A stretch of 7,285 nt of DNA, from the NCBI GenBank assembly GCA_003154025.1, contig PMCE01000069.1, positions 19,765 through 27,049 on the forward strand, written 5' to 3'. The notes below the pieces were generated by a model. The model had not been told where the DNA came from and did not search any database. It saw only the letters and a program-made list of their open reading frames with translations. Within the stretch, counting starts at the first letter, position 1; the number at the start of each line of letters is the position of its first letter. Source of the DNA: Syntrophaceae bacterium. GTDB lineage: Bacteria > Desulfobacterota > SM23-61. This document shows positions 1-6,378 of the stretch, one piece after another. The translations under genes were made by a program, and so were the position numbers.

Positions 1-74
1 TCCACGTCCTCCAGCCATGGGTTCTCGCGGGGGGGCTGGTAGAAATGGCCATGGATGCAGATGTAGCGTTCCAT
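1..74 (-). CDS. GH57-type glycoside hydrolase (DUF3536-like), N-terminal fragment cut by window edge
   Basis: The minus strand from 74 downward reads an ATG followed by 23 more open codons to the window edge. It begins MERYICIHGHFYQPPRENPW, then LEDV. The block CIHGHFYQPPRENPW is typical of the extreme N-terminus of the large GH57 proteins annotated as alpha-amylase/alpha-mannosidase with DUF3536; in GH57 the early HGHFYQPPR-type motif lies at the active-site end of the barrel. Only 24 residues are visible, so the catalytic Glu and Asp cannot be checked. The ATG follows the TGA of treZ directly and in the same frame, and a strong ribosome binding site lies inside the treZ 3' end, which points to coupled translation. 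A role in cutting or remodelling alpha-glucan next to TreZ is inferred from family and context; the exact substrate is unknown. Confidence 0.85.
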   Translation of the reverse strand, partial: MERYICIHGHFYQPPRENPWLEDV

Positions 75-1922
75 TCAGGGTTCCTCCCCCCGCAAAAAAC
101 ATAGGAAGGTCGAGGGCTGCAGGTCCACCCGGATCTCCCCTTCCGAGGCGAGCCGATCCGGAACGGAGGTGCCCTTTCCTCCCCAGCGCTCATCTTGGGA
201 GTCAAGGAGTTTCACCCAAGTTCCCCCCTCCAAGGGAGGATGGGCTGACTTTTCCTCTTCGCTGAAATTGAAAATCATCCCGGTCTCCTCGGCCCCCTCC
301 CATCGTCGTATGCCGAGGATCTTCTCCCTCTCCCAGGCTATGACCTCCATCCGGTCTTTTCGCAAGACCCCCAGGGAAGGCAGAGTTTTGCGGAGGCGGA
401 TCAGTTCCCGGTAGAACTCCCCGAGAAGGCGATGCTCCTCTTCCCGGTATAGGGCGTGGTTCAGTTTGGAACGGAGGAAGGTCCCCTCGTCCTGGGGGTC
501 CGGAGGCTCGCCCAGCCAGCCAAAAGGGGAAAATTCCTCTTTCCTTCCCCGGCGCACCGCTTCGATCAATGCCGGATCGGTATGGCTTATGAAGTAAAGA
601 AACGGCGCCGTCTCCCCGTATTCTTCCCCCATGAAAAGGAGAGGGATGAAAGGAGAAAGGAGCACGGCGGCCGCCGCCAGCCTAAGCCTTTCCGGGGATA
701 CCAGCTGGCTCAACCGCTCTCCCTGCATGCGGTTTCCCACCTGGTCATGATTCTGGGAGAAGACGACGAATTTGGAAGCGGGAAGATCACGGGAAGAAGA
801 CCCATGACGCCTTTTCCGGTAAAGAGAATATTGGCCCGAATAGACGAAGCCTTCCTGAAAGGCTTTCTTCAGGTGGGCCAGGTTCCCAAAGTCCTGATAA
901 TATCCGGCTCTCTCTCCGGTCAAGAGGGTGCGGAGAGCATGGTGAAACCCGTCGTTCCATTGAGCGTCGAGCCCATAGCCGCCCAATTCCGGCCGCTGGA
1001 GAAGACGGATGTCGTTCCGGTCGCTTTCAGCAAACAGATAGACTTTTCGATTCAGCCGCTGGCCTTCTCCATGAACAGAAGAAGCAAGTTCTTGGAGGAA
1101 AGGCCGGGCGGAAGAGTCGAAAATGGCGTGCAACGCATCCAACCGGAGAGAATCGACGTGGAATTCGGAAATCCACTCGATGGCGTTCTCGATGAAGAAG
1201 CGGCGAACCTCATCGCTTTCGGGCCCGTCAAAGTTAACCGCTTCTCCCCACGGAGTCCGGTAGCGGTCCGTAAAATAAGGCCCGAAATCTTGGAAGTAGT
1301 TTCCCTCCGGTCCGAGGTGGTTATAGACCACATCCAGGACTACGGCCAGACCTTTCAGGTGGCAGGCGTTGACCAGTGTCTTTAACCCATCCGGCCCTCC
1401 GTAAGAGTTCTGAACGGCAAAGGGATGGACTCCGTCATAGCCCCAGTTGCGATTCCCGGGAAACTGGCCCACGGGCATGATTTCAACGGCGGTAATTCCC
1501 AGATCCTTTAATCGATCGAGGCGGGGAGGAATGGCCTCAAAGGTTCCTTCAGGGGTAAAAGTGCCCACGTGAAGTTCATAGAGGATATAATCCTGAAGGG
1601 GGATGCCGCGCCATTCCCGGTCGGCCCAGGGGAATTGGGGGTCGACCACCTGGGAAGGCTTGTGAACCCCCTGGGGCTGAAACCGGGAAGCCGGGTCGGG
1701 CCGCTCCTTCCGACCATCCAAGCGATAGGTATACAGAGTTCCCGGCCGGACGTCTTCGGCAACTCCCCGATGGTATCCCCGATTCTTCTCGGGCAATAAA
1801 AAAAATCGATCCGACGGGGAAAGAAGGTGGACTTCCACTTTTTCCACCAAAGGTGCCCACACCAGGAATTGGCACCGACCGTCGCCCAGAAAAGTGGCTC
1901 CCAAAGGGATTTTCGGCTTCAC
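75..1922 (-). CDS. treZ: Malto-oligosyltrehalose trehalohydrolase (TreZ)
   Basis: TreZ (GH13) hydrolyses the alpha-1,4 bond next to the trehalose end of maltooligosyltrehalose, releasing trehalose in the cytoplasm; it is the second step of the TreY-TreZ pathway. Numbering from the upstream ATG at 1943 (622 aa), an N-terminal beta-sandwich (about 9-95, with FLVWAP) precedes the barrel. Family-typical signatures are YELHVGTFTPEGTF near 122-135, GNRNWGYDG near 163-171 and DVVYNHLGPEGN near 204-215. The GH13 catalytic triad is visible: nucleophile D269 (SLRLDALHA), acid/base E306 (LFAESDRND) and D400 (SQNHDQVGNR). MGEEYGE and DPQDEGTF follow, then a C-terminal beta domain. Length is normal for the family. 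I prefer the GTG at 1922 (615 aa): AAGGA lies six bases before it, while the ATG at 1943 has no Shine-Dalgarno and adds only seven residues. The stop abuts the GH57 start. TreY is not in the window. Confidence 0.97.
   Translation of the reverse strand: MKPKIPLGATFLGDGRCQFLVWAPLVEKVEVHLLSPSDRFFLLPEKNRGYHRGVAEDVRPGTLYTYRLDGRKERPDPASRFQPQGVHKPSQVVDPQFPWADREWRGIPLQDYILYELHVGTFTPEGTFEAIPPRLDRLKDLGITAVEIMPVGQFPGNRNWGYDGVHPFAVQNSYGGPDGLKTLVNACHLKGLAVVLDVVYNHLGPEGNYFQDFGPYFTDRYRTPWGEAVNFDGPESDEVRRFFIENAIEWISEFHVDSLRLDALHAIFDSSARPFLQELASSVHGEGQRLNRKVYLFAESDRNDIRLLQRPELGGYGLDAQWNDGFHHALRTLLTGERAGYYQDFGNLAHLKKAFQEGFVYSGQYSLYRKRRHGSSSRDLPASKFVVFSQNHDQVGNRMQGERLSQLVSPERLRLAAAAVLLSPFIPLLFMGEEYGETAPFLYFISHTDPALIEAVRRGRKEEFSPFGWLGEPPDPQDEGTFLRSKLNHALYREEEHRLLGEFYRELIRLRKTLPSLGVLRKDRMEVIAWEREKILGIRRWEGAEETGMIFNFSEEEKSAHPPLEGGTWVKLLDSQDERWGGKGTSVPDRLASEGEIRVDLQPSTFLCFLRGEEP
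82..91 (-). promoter_or_regulatory. Ribosome binding site of the GH57 gene inside treZ
   Basis: On the minus strand a GGGGGGAGGA run ends about eight bases before the GH57 ATG at 74-72. It is a near-perfect Shine-Dalgarno sequence embedded in the last codons of treZ, which encode RGEEP. Ribosomes ending treZ at the abutting TGA would be placed directly on the next start. This fixes the GH57 start with good confidence. Confidence 0.75.
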
Positions 1923-1924
1923 CC

Positions 1925-1940
1925 AGATTCCTTCTCCCCT
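1925..1940 (-). promoter_or_regulatory. Ribosome binding site that decides the treZ start
   Basis: The minus strand reads AGGGGAGAAGGA followed by ATCTGG and then GTG. This purine block matches a Shine-Dalgarno with six bases between AAGGA and the GTG at 1922-1920. The same bases would be codons 2-5 if translation began at the ATG at 1943, which is preceded only by CTGCCAACCTT and so has no visible binding site. Confidence 0.55.
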
Positions 1941-2098
1941 CATAAGGTTGGCAGGAGCGACCCCTTACCCGCCCGAGCTGATCGCTCACCCAGGTTTCAA
2001 AAAGGAACGAATCGGTAGACGGGAAAGATGCTTCCTCCCTCCTCGCCTTCTCTCGCCCTCGTCCCAGGCTTGTTCCCTCCCCGGGTCATCCTGGACTC

Positions 2099-2127
2099 TT
2101 TAGAAATACCACTGAAAGAGGGGGCAA
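2099..2127 (-). promoter_or_regulatory. Possible sigma70-type promoter for treZ-GH57
   Basis: On the minus strand TTGCCC (2127-2122; 4 of 6 matches to TTGACA) is followed after exactly 17 bases by TCTAAA (2104-2099; 4 of 6 matches to TATAAT). It is the best-spaced pair I found by eye in the gap. It would give a leader of about 170 bases before treZ. Both boxes are weak, so this is only a candidate. Confidence 0.25.
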
Positions 2128-2279
2128 GTTCAGGTTAAGAAGGTGGGGGCGCCCATGGAGGGGAAGAGGGGCCACCTCCACCCCTCCCATATTCCCCATC
2201 CCTTTCACGCCTCGCGATCCTTTGACTGGAGGGTACGCCGGCCCCCCTTTCCCGGAAAAGAGATTCCTCATTTCCAACT

Positions 2280-2318
2280 ACCAGGTATCCTTCTCATCCA
2301 CCATGGGGTGGATCTGGT
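2280..2318. repeat. Bulged inverted repeat in the treS-treZ gap
   Basis: ATCCACC (2296-2302) and GGTGGAT (2307-2313) form a perfect 7-bp stem with a 4-base loop. ACCAG (2280-2284) and CTGGT (2314-2318) extend it by 5 bp across an 11-base one-sided bulge. Neither strand has a T-run after it, so it does not resemble an intrinsic terminator. Its role is unknown. Confidence 0.4.
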
Positions 2319-2431
2319 ATTTTGGGGAGACCAGAACAGTATTTCCCCCGCCCGATGAGATTTTCCCCTCTTTCTCTTTAACGAATTTCAGCGGTTCGGG
2401 AATTAGAGCGGGAATCGGCGCTTCCTGGTTT

Positions 2432-2461
2432 CCAGGCCGTCGACCGTTTCCCCCGGCCTGG
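2432..2461 (-). terminator. GC-rich hairpin just after the treS-mak stop
   Basis: CCAGGCCG (2432-2439) and CGGCCTGG (2454-2461) are perfect 8-bp inverted arms around a 14-base loop. On the minus strand the stem begins two bases after the TAA stop of treS-mak, where a transcript-end or mRNA-stabilising hairpin is expected. No T-run follows on the minus strand (AAACC follows), so a classic intrinsic terminator is not supported. On the plus strand TTTT follows, but no plus gene lies upstream. Confidence 0.45.
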
Positions 2462-2463
2462 TT

Positions 2464-5400
2464 TTAGGCGCCTATGAGTTGCCGGATGCCGGTTAGGGGA
2501 ATCATGACCCACTCGGGTCGATTGTTAAGCTCATAGCCAAGCTCGTATACGGCTTTTTGCAGAAGATAGATATTCAGGAGATCCTGAAATTCCTGCCGGT
2601 TTTGGGGCAAGAAATCTCCCGAAGAAGTCGTCCGTAAATAGGCCTTGAGGAAGACGGCATAAACCCACATCCGCCAGAGTTGGGCTGACCATTCCAGATT
2701 CGGGAAGTCCTCCGGCCGGATGAGGCCTTTGTCCCGCTGGGAAAGCAGGGCCGAGTAGGAGGCGTAGTGGAAGGAGCGGAGCATTCCCGAGACGTCATGC
2801 AGGGGAGAACGCTTGATCCTCCGCTCACTGAGCGGGCGGGTCGCCTCCCCTTCGAAGTCGATGATAACGAAGTCCTTGCCGGTGTAGAGGACCTGCTCCA
2901 GGTGATAATCGCCATGGCACCGGATCCGCATGGCGGTTATCTTTTTGTCCACGATGGAACGAAAATGATCCAGGATGCGGCTCTCCAGCTCGAGAACCCT
3001 CTGCGCCTCCGGCCGGGTTTCCTCGGAAAGGTTCTTCTCCCGCTTGCTCAGCAGGCGGAAAACCTCCCGGGTCAGGCTGCGGCCGGATTGGTAAAGGGAC
3101 CTCTGGTAGAGCTTGGAGAAAGGCTCGGGAGAAAACCTTGGATTTTGGGAGTCGGAGGCCAAAAAGACATGCATCTCCCCGGTGCGTTGTCCGAGCAGGC
3201 GGGCTGACTCCAGGTAAGGGCCGATCATCTCCGCGGCCTGCGGCGGAATCTCCTGATCCGCCAATTCCAGCAAAGGCGCTTGGGGAAGAGAGGGAGCTGT
3301 TTCTTTCGTTCCTCTGGCCAAAATTTGTTCAAAATAGTGGCTCAAGGCGTCGAGCGTGTACTCCCAGGCATCCCCCTGGTTGGGAACAAATCCGTTGAGG
3401 ATCGCCAGAGAGACCGGCTCCTCCTTTTCCCCGTAATACTCAATGCCTCCCGCCACGGGGGCGATGTGGGCGAACCTCTTTTCGGTGAGGAAGCGGCCGA
3501 TTTCCAGGTCGGGGTTCAAACCCGGTTGGAGCCGCCGGAACAATTTCAGAATCAATCGCTCCCCGAAGACCAGGGAGGTATTGCTATGTTCCCCCTTGAT
3601 CATGGCTGCGCTCAGACGTTCCTCCCCGCTTCCCCGGATGCGTGTAAACTCGCGGGTTCGCCAGGCCACCAGTTCGCCTTCCCGACCCGGTCTGCGGCGG
3701 TGCCGGGCCATGCCCACCAGAAGGGATTCACCGAAGCCCCCGTGGAAGGCGGCATCATAAAGGATCCCTTCTTCTTCCCGGTCCTCGAAGCGGAGCCGGG
3801 CCAGGACGGCTTGCGGGAGGTCGCGCAGGACCTCCTCCGCCCGGCTCCCCGAGGCGTAAGTCAACGGGAGAGAGTAGGTTTCCGAATCGGAATCGATATA
3901 CTCCACACGCACCAGGGTCAGAAAAGCCGGAGGCGTTTCATCGCGCACCGGAAGTATATCCCGGATCGTCGCGCACCGGATTCTCTCCCCCTTCCCCCAA
4001 AACCACCGGCACCCCTTCAAATAAGAGGGCAGAATTCTTTCAATCGCCGTTTGGCCTTTTTGCCGGAACACCGACTCCCATCTTCCGGTTGCCGTCAGGA
4101 CCGGCAGATGGGAAACATGACTCCGGACTTCAACCTCTTGGGGAGTGATTCTCCGTTCCTCCAAAGAAAACCAATAGAAAGAGTGGGGCCCCAAAGTCAG
4201 GAAATAGGGAAGCTCCCCGACGGGGGGAAATTCGATCCGGCCGAACATCTCCACCGGGACCCATCCCCGGAAGGCGGAAAGGTCCAGTTCCAGGTACTGG
4301 ACGAAACGGGAAAGGTTGGCTACCACCAGGATATTCTCCTCCTGATAACGGCGGAGAAAAACCAGGACCTTGCGATTCTCCGGGTGGAGAAACTCGATCG
4401 TTCCCCGTCCGAACGCCTTGTACCGCTTCCGGAGGGCGATCAGCCGCTTCATCCACCAGAGGAAGGAATAGCGATTATTCTGCTGGGCCTCCACATTGAT
4501 GGTCTCGTAGTTATATTCGGGGTCAATGATGACGGGCAGGTAGAGACGCTGCGGATTGGCCCGCGAGAAGCCGGCATTCCGGTCGGCGCTCCATTGCATG
4601 GGGGTACGCACGCCATTGCGGTCTCCCAGGTAAATATTGTCCCCCATCCCGATCTCATCCCCGTAATAAATGATCGGAGTTCCCGGCAAGGAGAAGAGGA
4701 GGCCATTCATGAGTTCGATCCTTCGCCGGTGATTCCCCAGGAGAGGGGCCAGGCGTCGGCGGATCCCCAGGTTGACCCTCATCTGGGGGTTTTGGCCGTA
4801 GACCCGGTACATGTAGTCCCTTTCCTCGTCGGTGACCATCTCCAGCGTCAGCTCATCATGATTGCGCAGGAACAGCGCCCATTGGCAGGTCTCGGGAATC
4901 GGCGGGGTCTGTTCGAGGATATCGAGGACCGGAAACCGGTCTTCCATATGAAGGGCCATGAATAACCGGGGCATGATGGGAAAATGAAAGGCCATGTGGC
5001 ATTCGGCGCCGTCGGCGAAATAGGCCGCCGCGTCCTCGGGCCATTGGTTGGCTTCCGCCAGGAGCATCCGGTTTTTGAACCGGCTGTCCAACTGGGCCCT
5101 CAATTTTTTCAGAAAACCATGCGTCTCGGGCAGGTTCTCGCAGTTCGTTCCCTCCCGCTCAAAGAGGTAAGGAACCGCATCCAGCCGCAGCCCATCAACG
5201 CCCAGGCTGACCCAGAAATCAATCACCCGCAGCATGGCTTCCTGGGTCAGGGGATTATCGTAATTCAGGTCCGGCTGGTGCGAATAAAAACGGTGCCAGT
5301 AGTAAGATTTGGCCACCGGGTCCCAGGCCCAGTTGGAGGATTCGAAGTCCTTGAAGATAATCCGCGCTTCCCGGTACCGGTCCGGATGGTCGCTCCACAC

Positions 5401-5811
5401 ATAAAATTCCCGCCGGGGGCTCCCCGGCTTGGCCCTCCGGGCCGCCTGAAACCAGGGATGCTGGTCCGAGGTATGGTTCAGGACCAGCTCGGTGATCACC
5501 CGAATCGACCGGCGGTGAGCCTCCCGCAGGAACACCTTGAAATCGTGGATCGTCCCATAGGCCGGGTGAATATCGACGTGGCTGGAGGCATCGTACCCGT
5601 CATCTTTCATGGGGGACTGGCAGAATGGAAGAAGCCAGACCGCGGTGATCCCCAAATCCTGCAGGTAATCCAGCTTTTGAGTGAGCCCGGGAAAATCTCC
5701 CGTGCCGTCCTCGTCGCTGTCCAGGAAGGCCTTCACATGGAGTTCATAGATCAGGGCGTCCTTGTACCAAAGGGAGTCTTCTTCCGGAGTCAAAACTTCT
5801 TTGGGGTTCAT
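2464..5811 (-). CDS. treS: Trehalose synthase / maltokinase fusion (TreS-Mak)
   Basis: A bifunctional cytoplasmic enzyme of 1115 aa. The N-terminal half (about 10-550) is a GH13 trehalose synthase that interconverts maltose and trehalose. It shows WYKDALIYELHVKAF (15-29), DDGYD (70-74), ELVLNHTSDQHPWF (108-121), nucleophile D211 (GLRLDAVPY), acid/base E253 (LLAEANQWPED), D319 (FLRNHDELTLEMV) and GTPIIYYGDEIGMGDN (377-392). The C-terminal half (about 570-1115) is an aminoglycoside-phosphotransferase-fold maltokinase making maltose-1-phosphate with ATP. It has a likely nucleotide-binding Lys at 756 (ILKLF), HGDYH at 966-970 with presumed catalytic D968, and IDFEGE with presumed metal-binding D985. 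The length fits known TreS-Pep2 fusions. The frame runs open 75 codons further upstream, but that part resembles no TreS. The chosen ATG follows AGAGGGGGAGGA directly and opens the conserved sequence, though this spacing is short. Oddities are DASSHVD at 74-80 and HGDYHLEQ in the kinase. Confidence 0.97.
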   Translation of the reverse strand: MNPKEVLTPEEDSLWYKDALIYELHVKAFLDSDEDGTGDFPGLTQKLDYLQDLGITAVWLLPFCQSPMKDDGYDASSHVDIHPAYGTIHDFKVFLREAHRRSIRVITELVLNHTSDQHPWFQAARRAKPGSPRREFYVWSDHPDRYREARIIFKDFESSNWAWDPVAKSYYWHRFYSHQPDLNYDNPLTQEAMLRVIDFWVSLGVDGLRLDAVPYLFEREGTNCENLPETHGFLKKLRAQLDSRFKNRMLLAEANQWPEDAAAYFADGAECHMAFHFPIMPRLFMALHMEDRFPVLDILEQTPPIPETCQWALFLRNHDELTLEMVTDEERDYMYRVYGQNPQMRVNLGIRRRLAPLLGNHRRRIELMNGLLFSLPGTPIIYYGDEIGMGDNIYLGDRNGVRTPMQWSADRNAGFSRANPQRLYLPVIIDPEYNYETINVEAQQNNRYSFLWWMKRLIALRKRYKAFGRGTIEFLHPENRKVLVFLRRYQEENILVVANLSRFVQYLELDLSAFRGWVPVEMFGRIEFPPVGELPYFLTLGPHSFYWFSLEERRITPQEVEVRSHVSHLPVLTATGRWESVFRQKGQTAIERILPSYLKGCRWFWGKGERIRCATIRDILPVRDETPPAFLTLVRVEYIDSDSETYSLPLTYASGSRAEEVLRDLPQAVLARLRFEDREEEGILYDAAFHGGFGESLLVGMARHRRRPGREGELVAWRTREFTRIRGSGEERLSAAMIKGEHSNTSLVFGERLILKLFRRLQPGLNPDLEIGRFLTEKRFAHIAPVAGGIEYYGEKEEPVSLAILNGFVPNQGDAWEYTLDALSHYFEQILARGTKETAPSLPQAPLLELADQEIPPQAAEMIGPYLESARLLGQRTGEMHVFLASDSQNPRFSPEPFSKLYQRSLYQSGRSLTREVFRLLSKREKNLSEETRPEAQRVLELESRILDHFRSIVDKKITAMRIRCHGDYHLEQVLYTGKDFVIIDFEGEATRPLSERRIKRSPLHDVSGMLRSFHYASYSALLSQRDKGLIRPEDFPNLEWSAQLWRMWVYAVFLKAYLRTTSSGDFLPQNRQEFQDLLNIYLLQKAVYELGYELNNRPEWVMIPLTGIRQLIGA

Positions 5812-5911
5812 TCCTCCCCCTCTCGTCCACACAAAATCATCGAAATTCCTGCTCGGGACGGCCTTGTCGGCCCGGCCGGAGAATAATCGGGGTACAGGTC
5901 CGATCCATCGT

Positions 5912-5933
5912 CTTTCGGAATCCCTTCTGAAAG
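5912..5933 (-). repeat. Hairpin in the presumed treS-mak leader
   Basis: Arms 5912-5920 (CTTTCGGAA) and 5925-5933 (TTCTGAAAG) pair over nine positions around a 4-base loop. In the minus-strand RNA one pair becomes an A-C mismatch; in plus-strand RNA it would be a G-U wobble. No T-run follows. If treS starts from the upstream promoter candidate, this structure would sit in its 5' leader about 100 bases before the start codon. Confidence 0.3.
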
Positions 5934-5986
5934 GCTTCGGGCCATGGTTTACCAAAGACCCGATCGGCCAACACACCCTGACTTGT

Positions 5987-6016
5987 ATCATAGTATATGC
6001 CGAATTCGGATACGAA
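5987..6016 (-). promoter_or_regulatory. Candidate treS-mak promoter with an internal palindrome
   Basis: The minus strand has an AT-rich island reading TATACTATGATACAA. It contains two overlapping -10-like hexamers, TATACT (5997-5992) and TATGAT (5992-5987), each 5 of 6 to TATAAT. The -35 side is poor: TTCGTA (6016-6011), 18 bases from TATGAT, matches 3 of 6. The perfect palindrome CCGAATTCGG (6000-6009) lies in the spacer, where a repressor could block polymerase. The predicted leader is about 170 bases. Confidence 0.28.
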
Positions 6017-6101
6017 GAAAGACCCCTGTCATCCATCCCTGAGCGCGGCTCTCGTCAAAGGCCTGCTCCATTTTCGTTCACCAGCTTCCGGGCAGGGAAG
6101 A

Positions 6102-6115
6102 GGAAATGCATTTCC
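6102..6115. repeat. 14-bp perfect palindrome GGAAATGCATTTCC
   Basis: Positions 6102-6115 read GGAAATGCATTTCC, identical to the reverse complement over all 14 bases. It sits near the middle of the divergent intergenic region, about 290 bases upstream of treS-mak and 270 upstream of the PRC-barrel gene. By simple count a 14-bp perfect palindrome is expected about 0.03-0.04 times in 573 random bases. A dimeric regulator site is possible; no regulator family is suggested by the sequence. Confidence 0.45.
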
Positions 6116-6283
6116 CAATTAAAGAGGATAGAATCCGGTCCCGTTGGAAAATGACCCTTTAGGAAAGAATACCCTGGAAGAGCTTTCTTTTCACACCGCC
6201 GGTAAGAAGAATCTTTGGGGAGATTAAATCATCCATTCATGCATCTCGAATTTTTCATGAATCTTTTAAGCAAGACGGACAAC

Positions 6284-6289
6284 TATAAA
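6284..6289 (+). promoter_or_regulatory. Possible -10 box for the PRC-barrel gene
   Basis: TATAAA (5 of 6 to TATAAT) lies in an AT-rich stretch about 95 bases before the ATG at 6385. No good -35 hexamer sits 16-18 bases upstream (ATCTTT or TCTTTT), so the promoter may depend on an activator or another sigma factor, or may not be here. Confidence 0.25.
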
Positions 6290-6316
6290 GATTAGAAGGG
6301 GATAACCCGAAGAAGG

Positions 6317-6334
6317 TTCCTGAAATTTCAAGAA
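6317..6334. repeat. Imperfect dyad upstream of the PRC-barrel gene
   Basis: TTCCTGAAATTTCAAGAA is an 18-base dyad with one mismatched pair. Its core TGAAATTTCA (6321-6330) is a perfect 10-bp palindrome. It lies between the -10 candidate and the ribosome binding site, about 50 bases before the start codon, so it could be an operator or a leader hairpin. No T-run follows. Confidence 0.35.
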
Positions 6335-6370
6335 ACGATTCTGCCGGGAAAGAGGTTTGGTTCCCCTAAA

Positions 6371-6378
6371 GAGGAGGG
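6371..6378 (+). promoter_or_regulatory. Ribosome binding site of the PRC-barrel gene
   Basis: AGAGGAGG followed by GAGTAAG precedes the ATG at 6385. The GGAGG core is seven bases from the start, ideal spacing, which supports the chosen start together with the signal peptide that begins there. Confidence 0.8.

Larger units (their letters stand above)
1923..2463. other. Long gap between treS-mak and treZ without a convincing gene
   Basis: About 540 bases separate the treS-mak stop from the preferred treZ start. No frame on either strand gives a protein I recognise; the longest minus frame confined to the gap is about 63 codons with low-complexity content. On the minus strand the part nearer treZ is strongly purine-rich (about 2031-2065). 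It holds a weak promoter candidate at 2099-2127, a bulged hairpin at 2280-2318 and a GC-rich hairpin directly after the treS stop. It looks like a 3' end plus a promoter and leader for treZ rather than coding DNA. Confidence 0.6.

Noticed and set aside
456..1385. 309-codon open frame on the plus strand opposite treZ
   Set aside because: Antisense to an intact TreZ. No domain or convincing ribosome site; explained by the codon bias of treZ.
2086..2277. 63-codon minus-strand frame in the treS-treZ gap
   Set aside because: Low-complexity Gly/Pro-rich translation, no recognisable family and no firm ribosome site.
3280..4965. 561-codon open frame on the plus strand opposite treS-mak
   Set aside because: It lies wholly antisense to a gene with clear catalytic motifs. 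Its translation is rich in Pro, Arg and Gly with no recognisable domain, as expected for a codon-bias shadow in GC-rich DNA.
4984..5886. 300-codon plus-strand frame opposite the TreS N-terminal part
   Set aside because: Antisense shadow that runs over the treS start; no family resemblance.
5812..6036. 75-codon N-terminal extension of treS-mak
   Set aside because: The frame is open, but the residues are unlike any TreS N-terminus and the region holds a promoter-like island and a hairpin. The conserved protein begins at the ATG at 5811.
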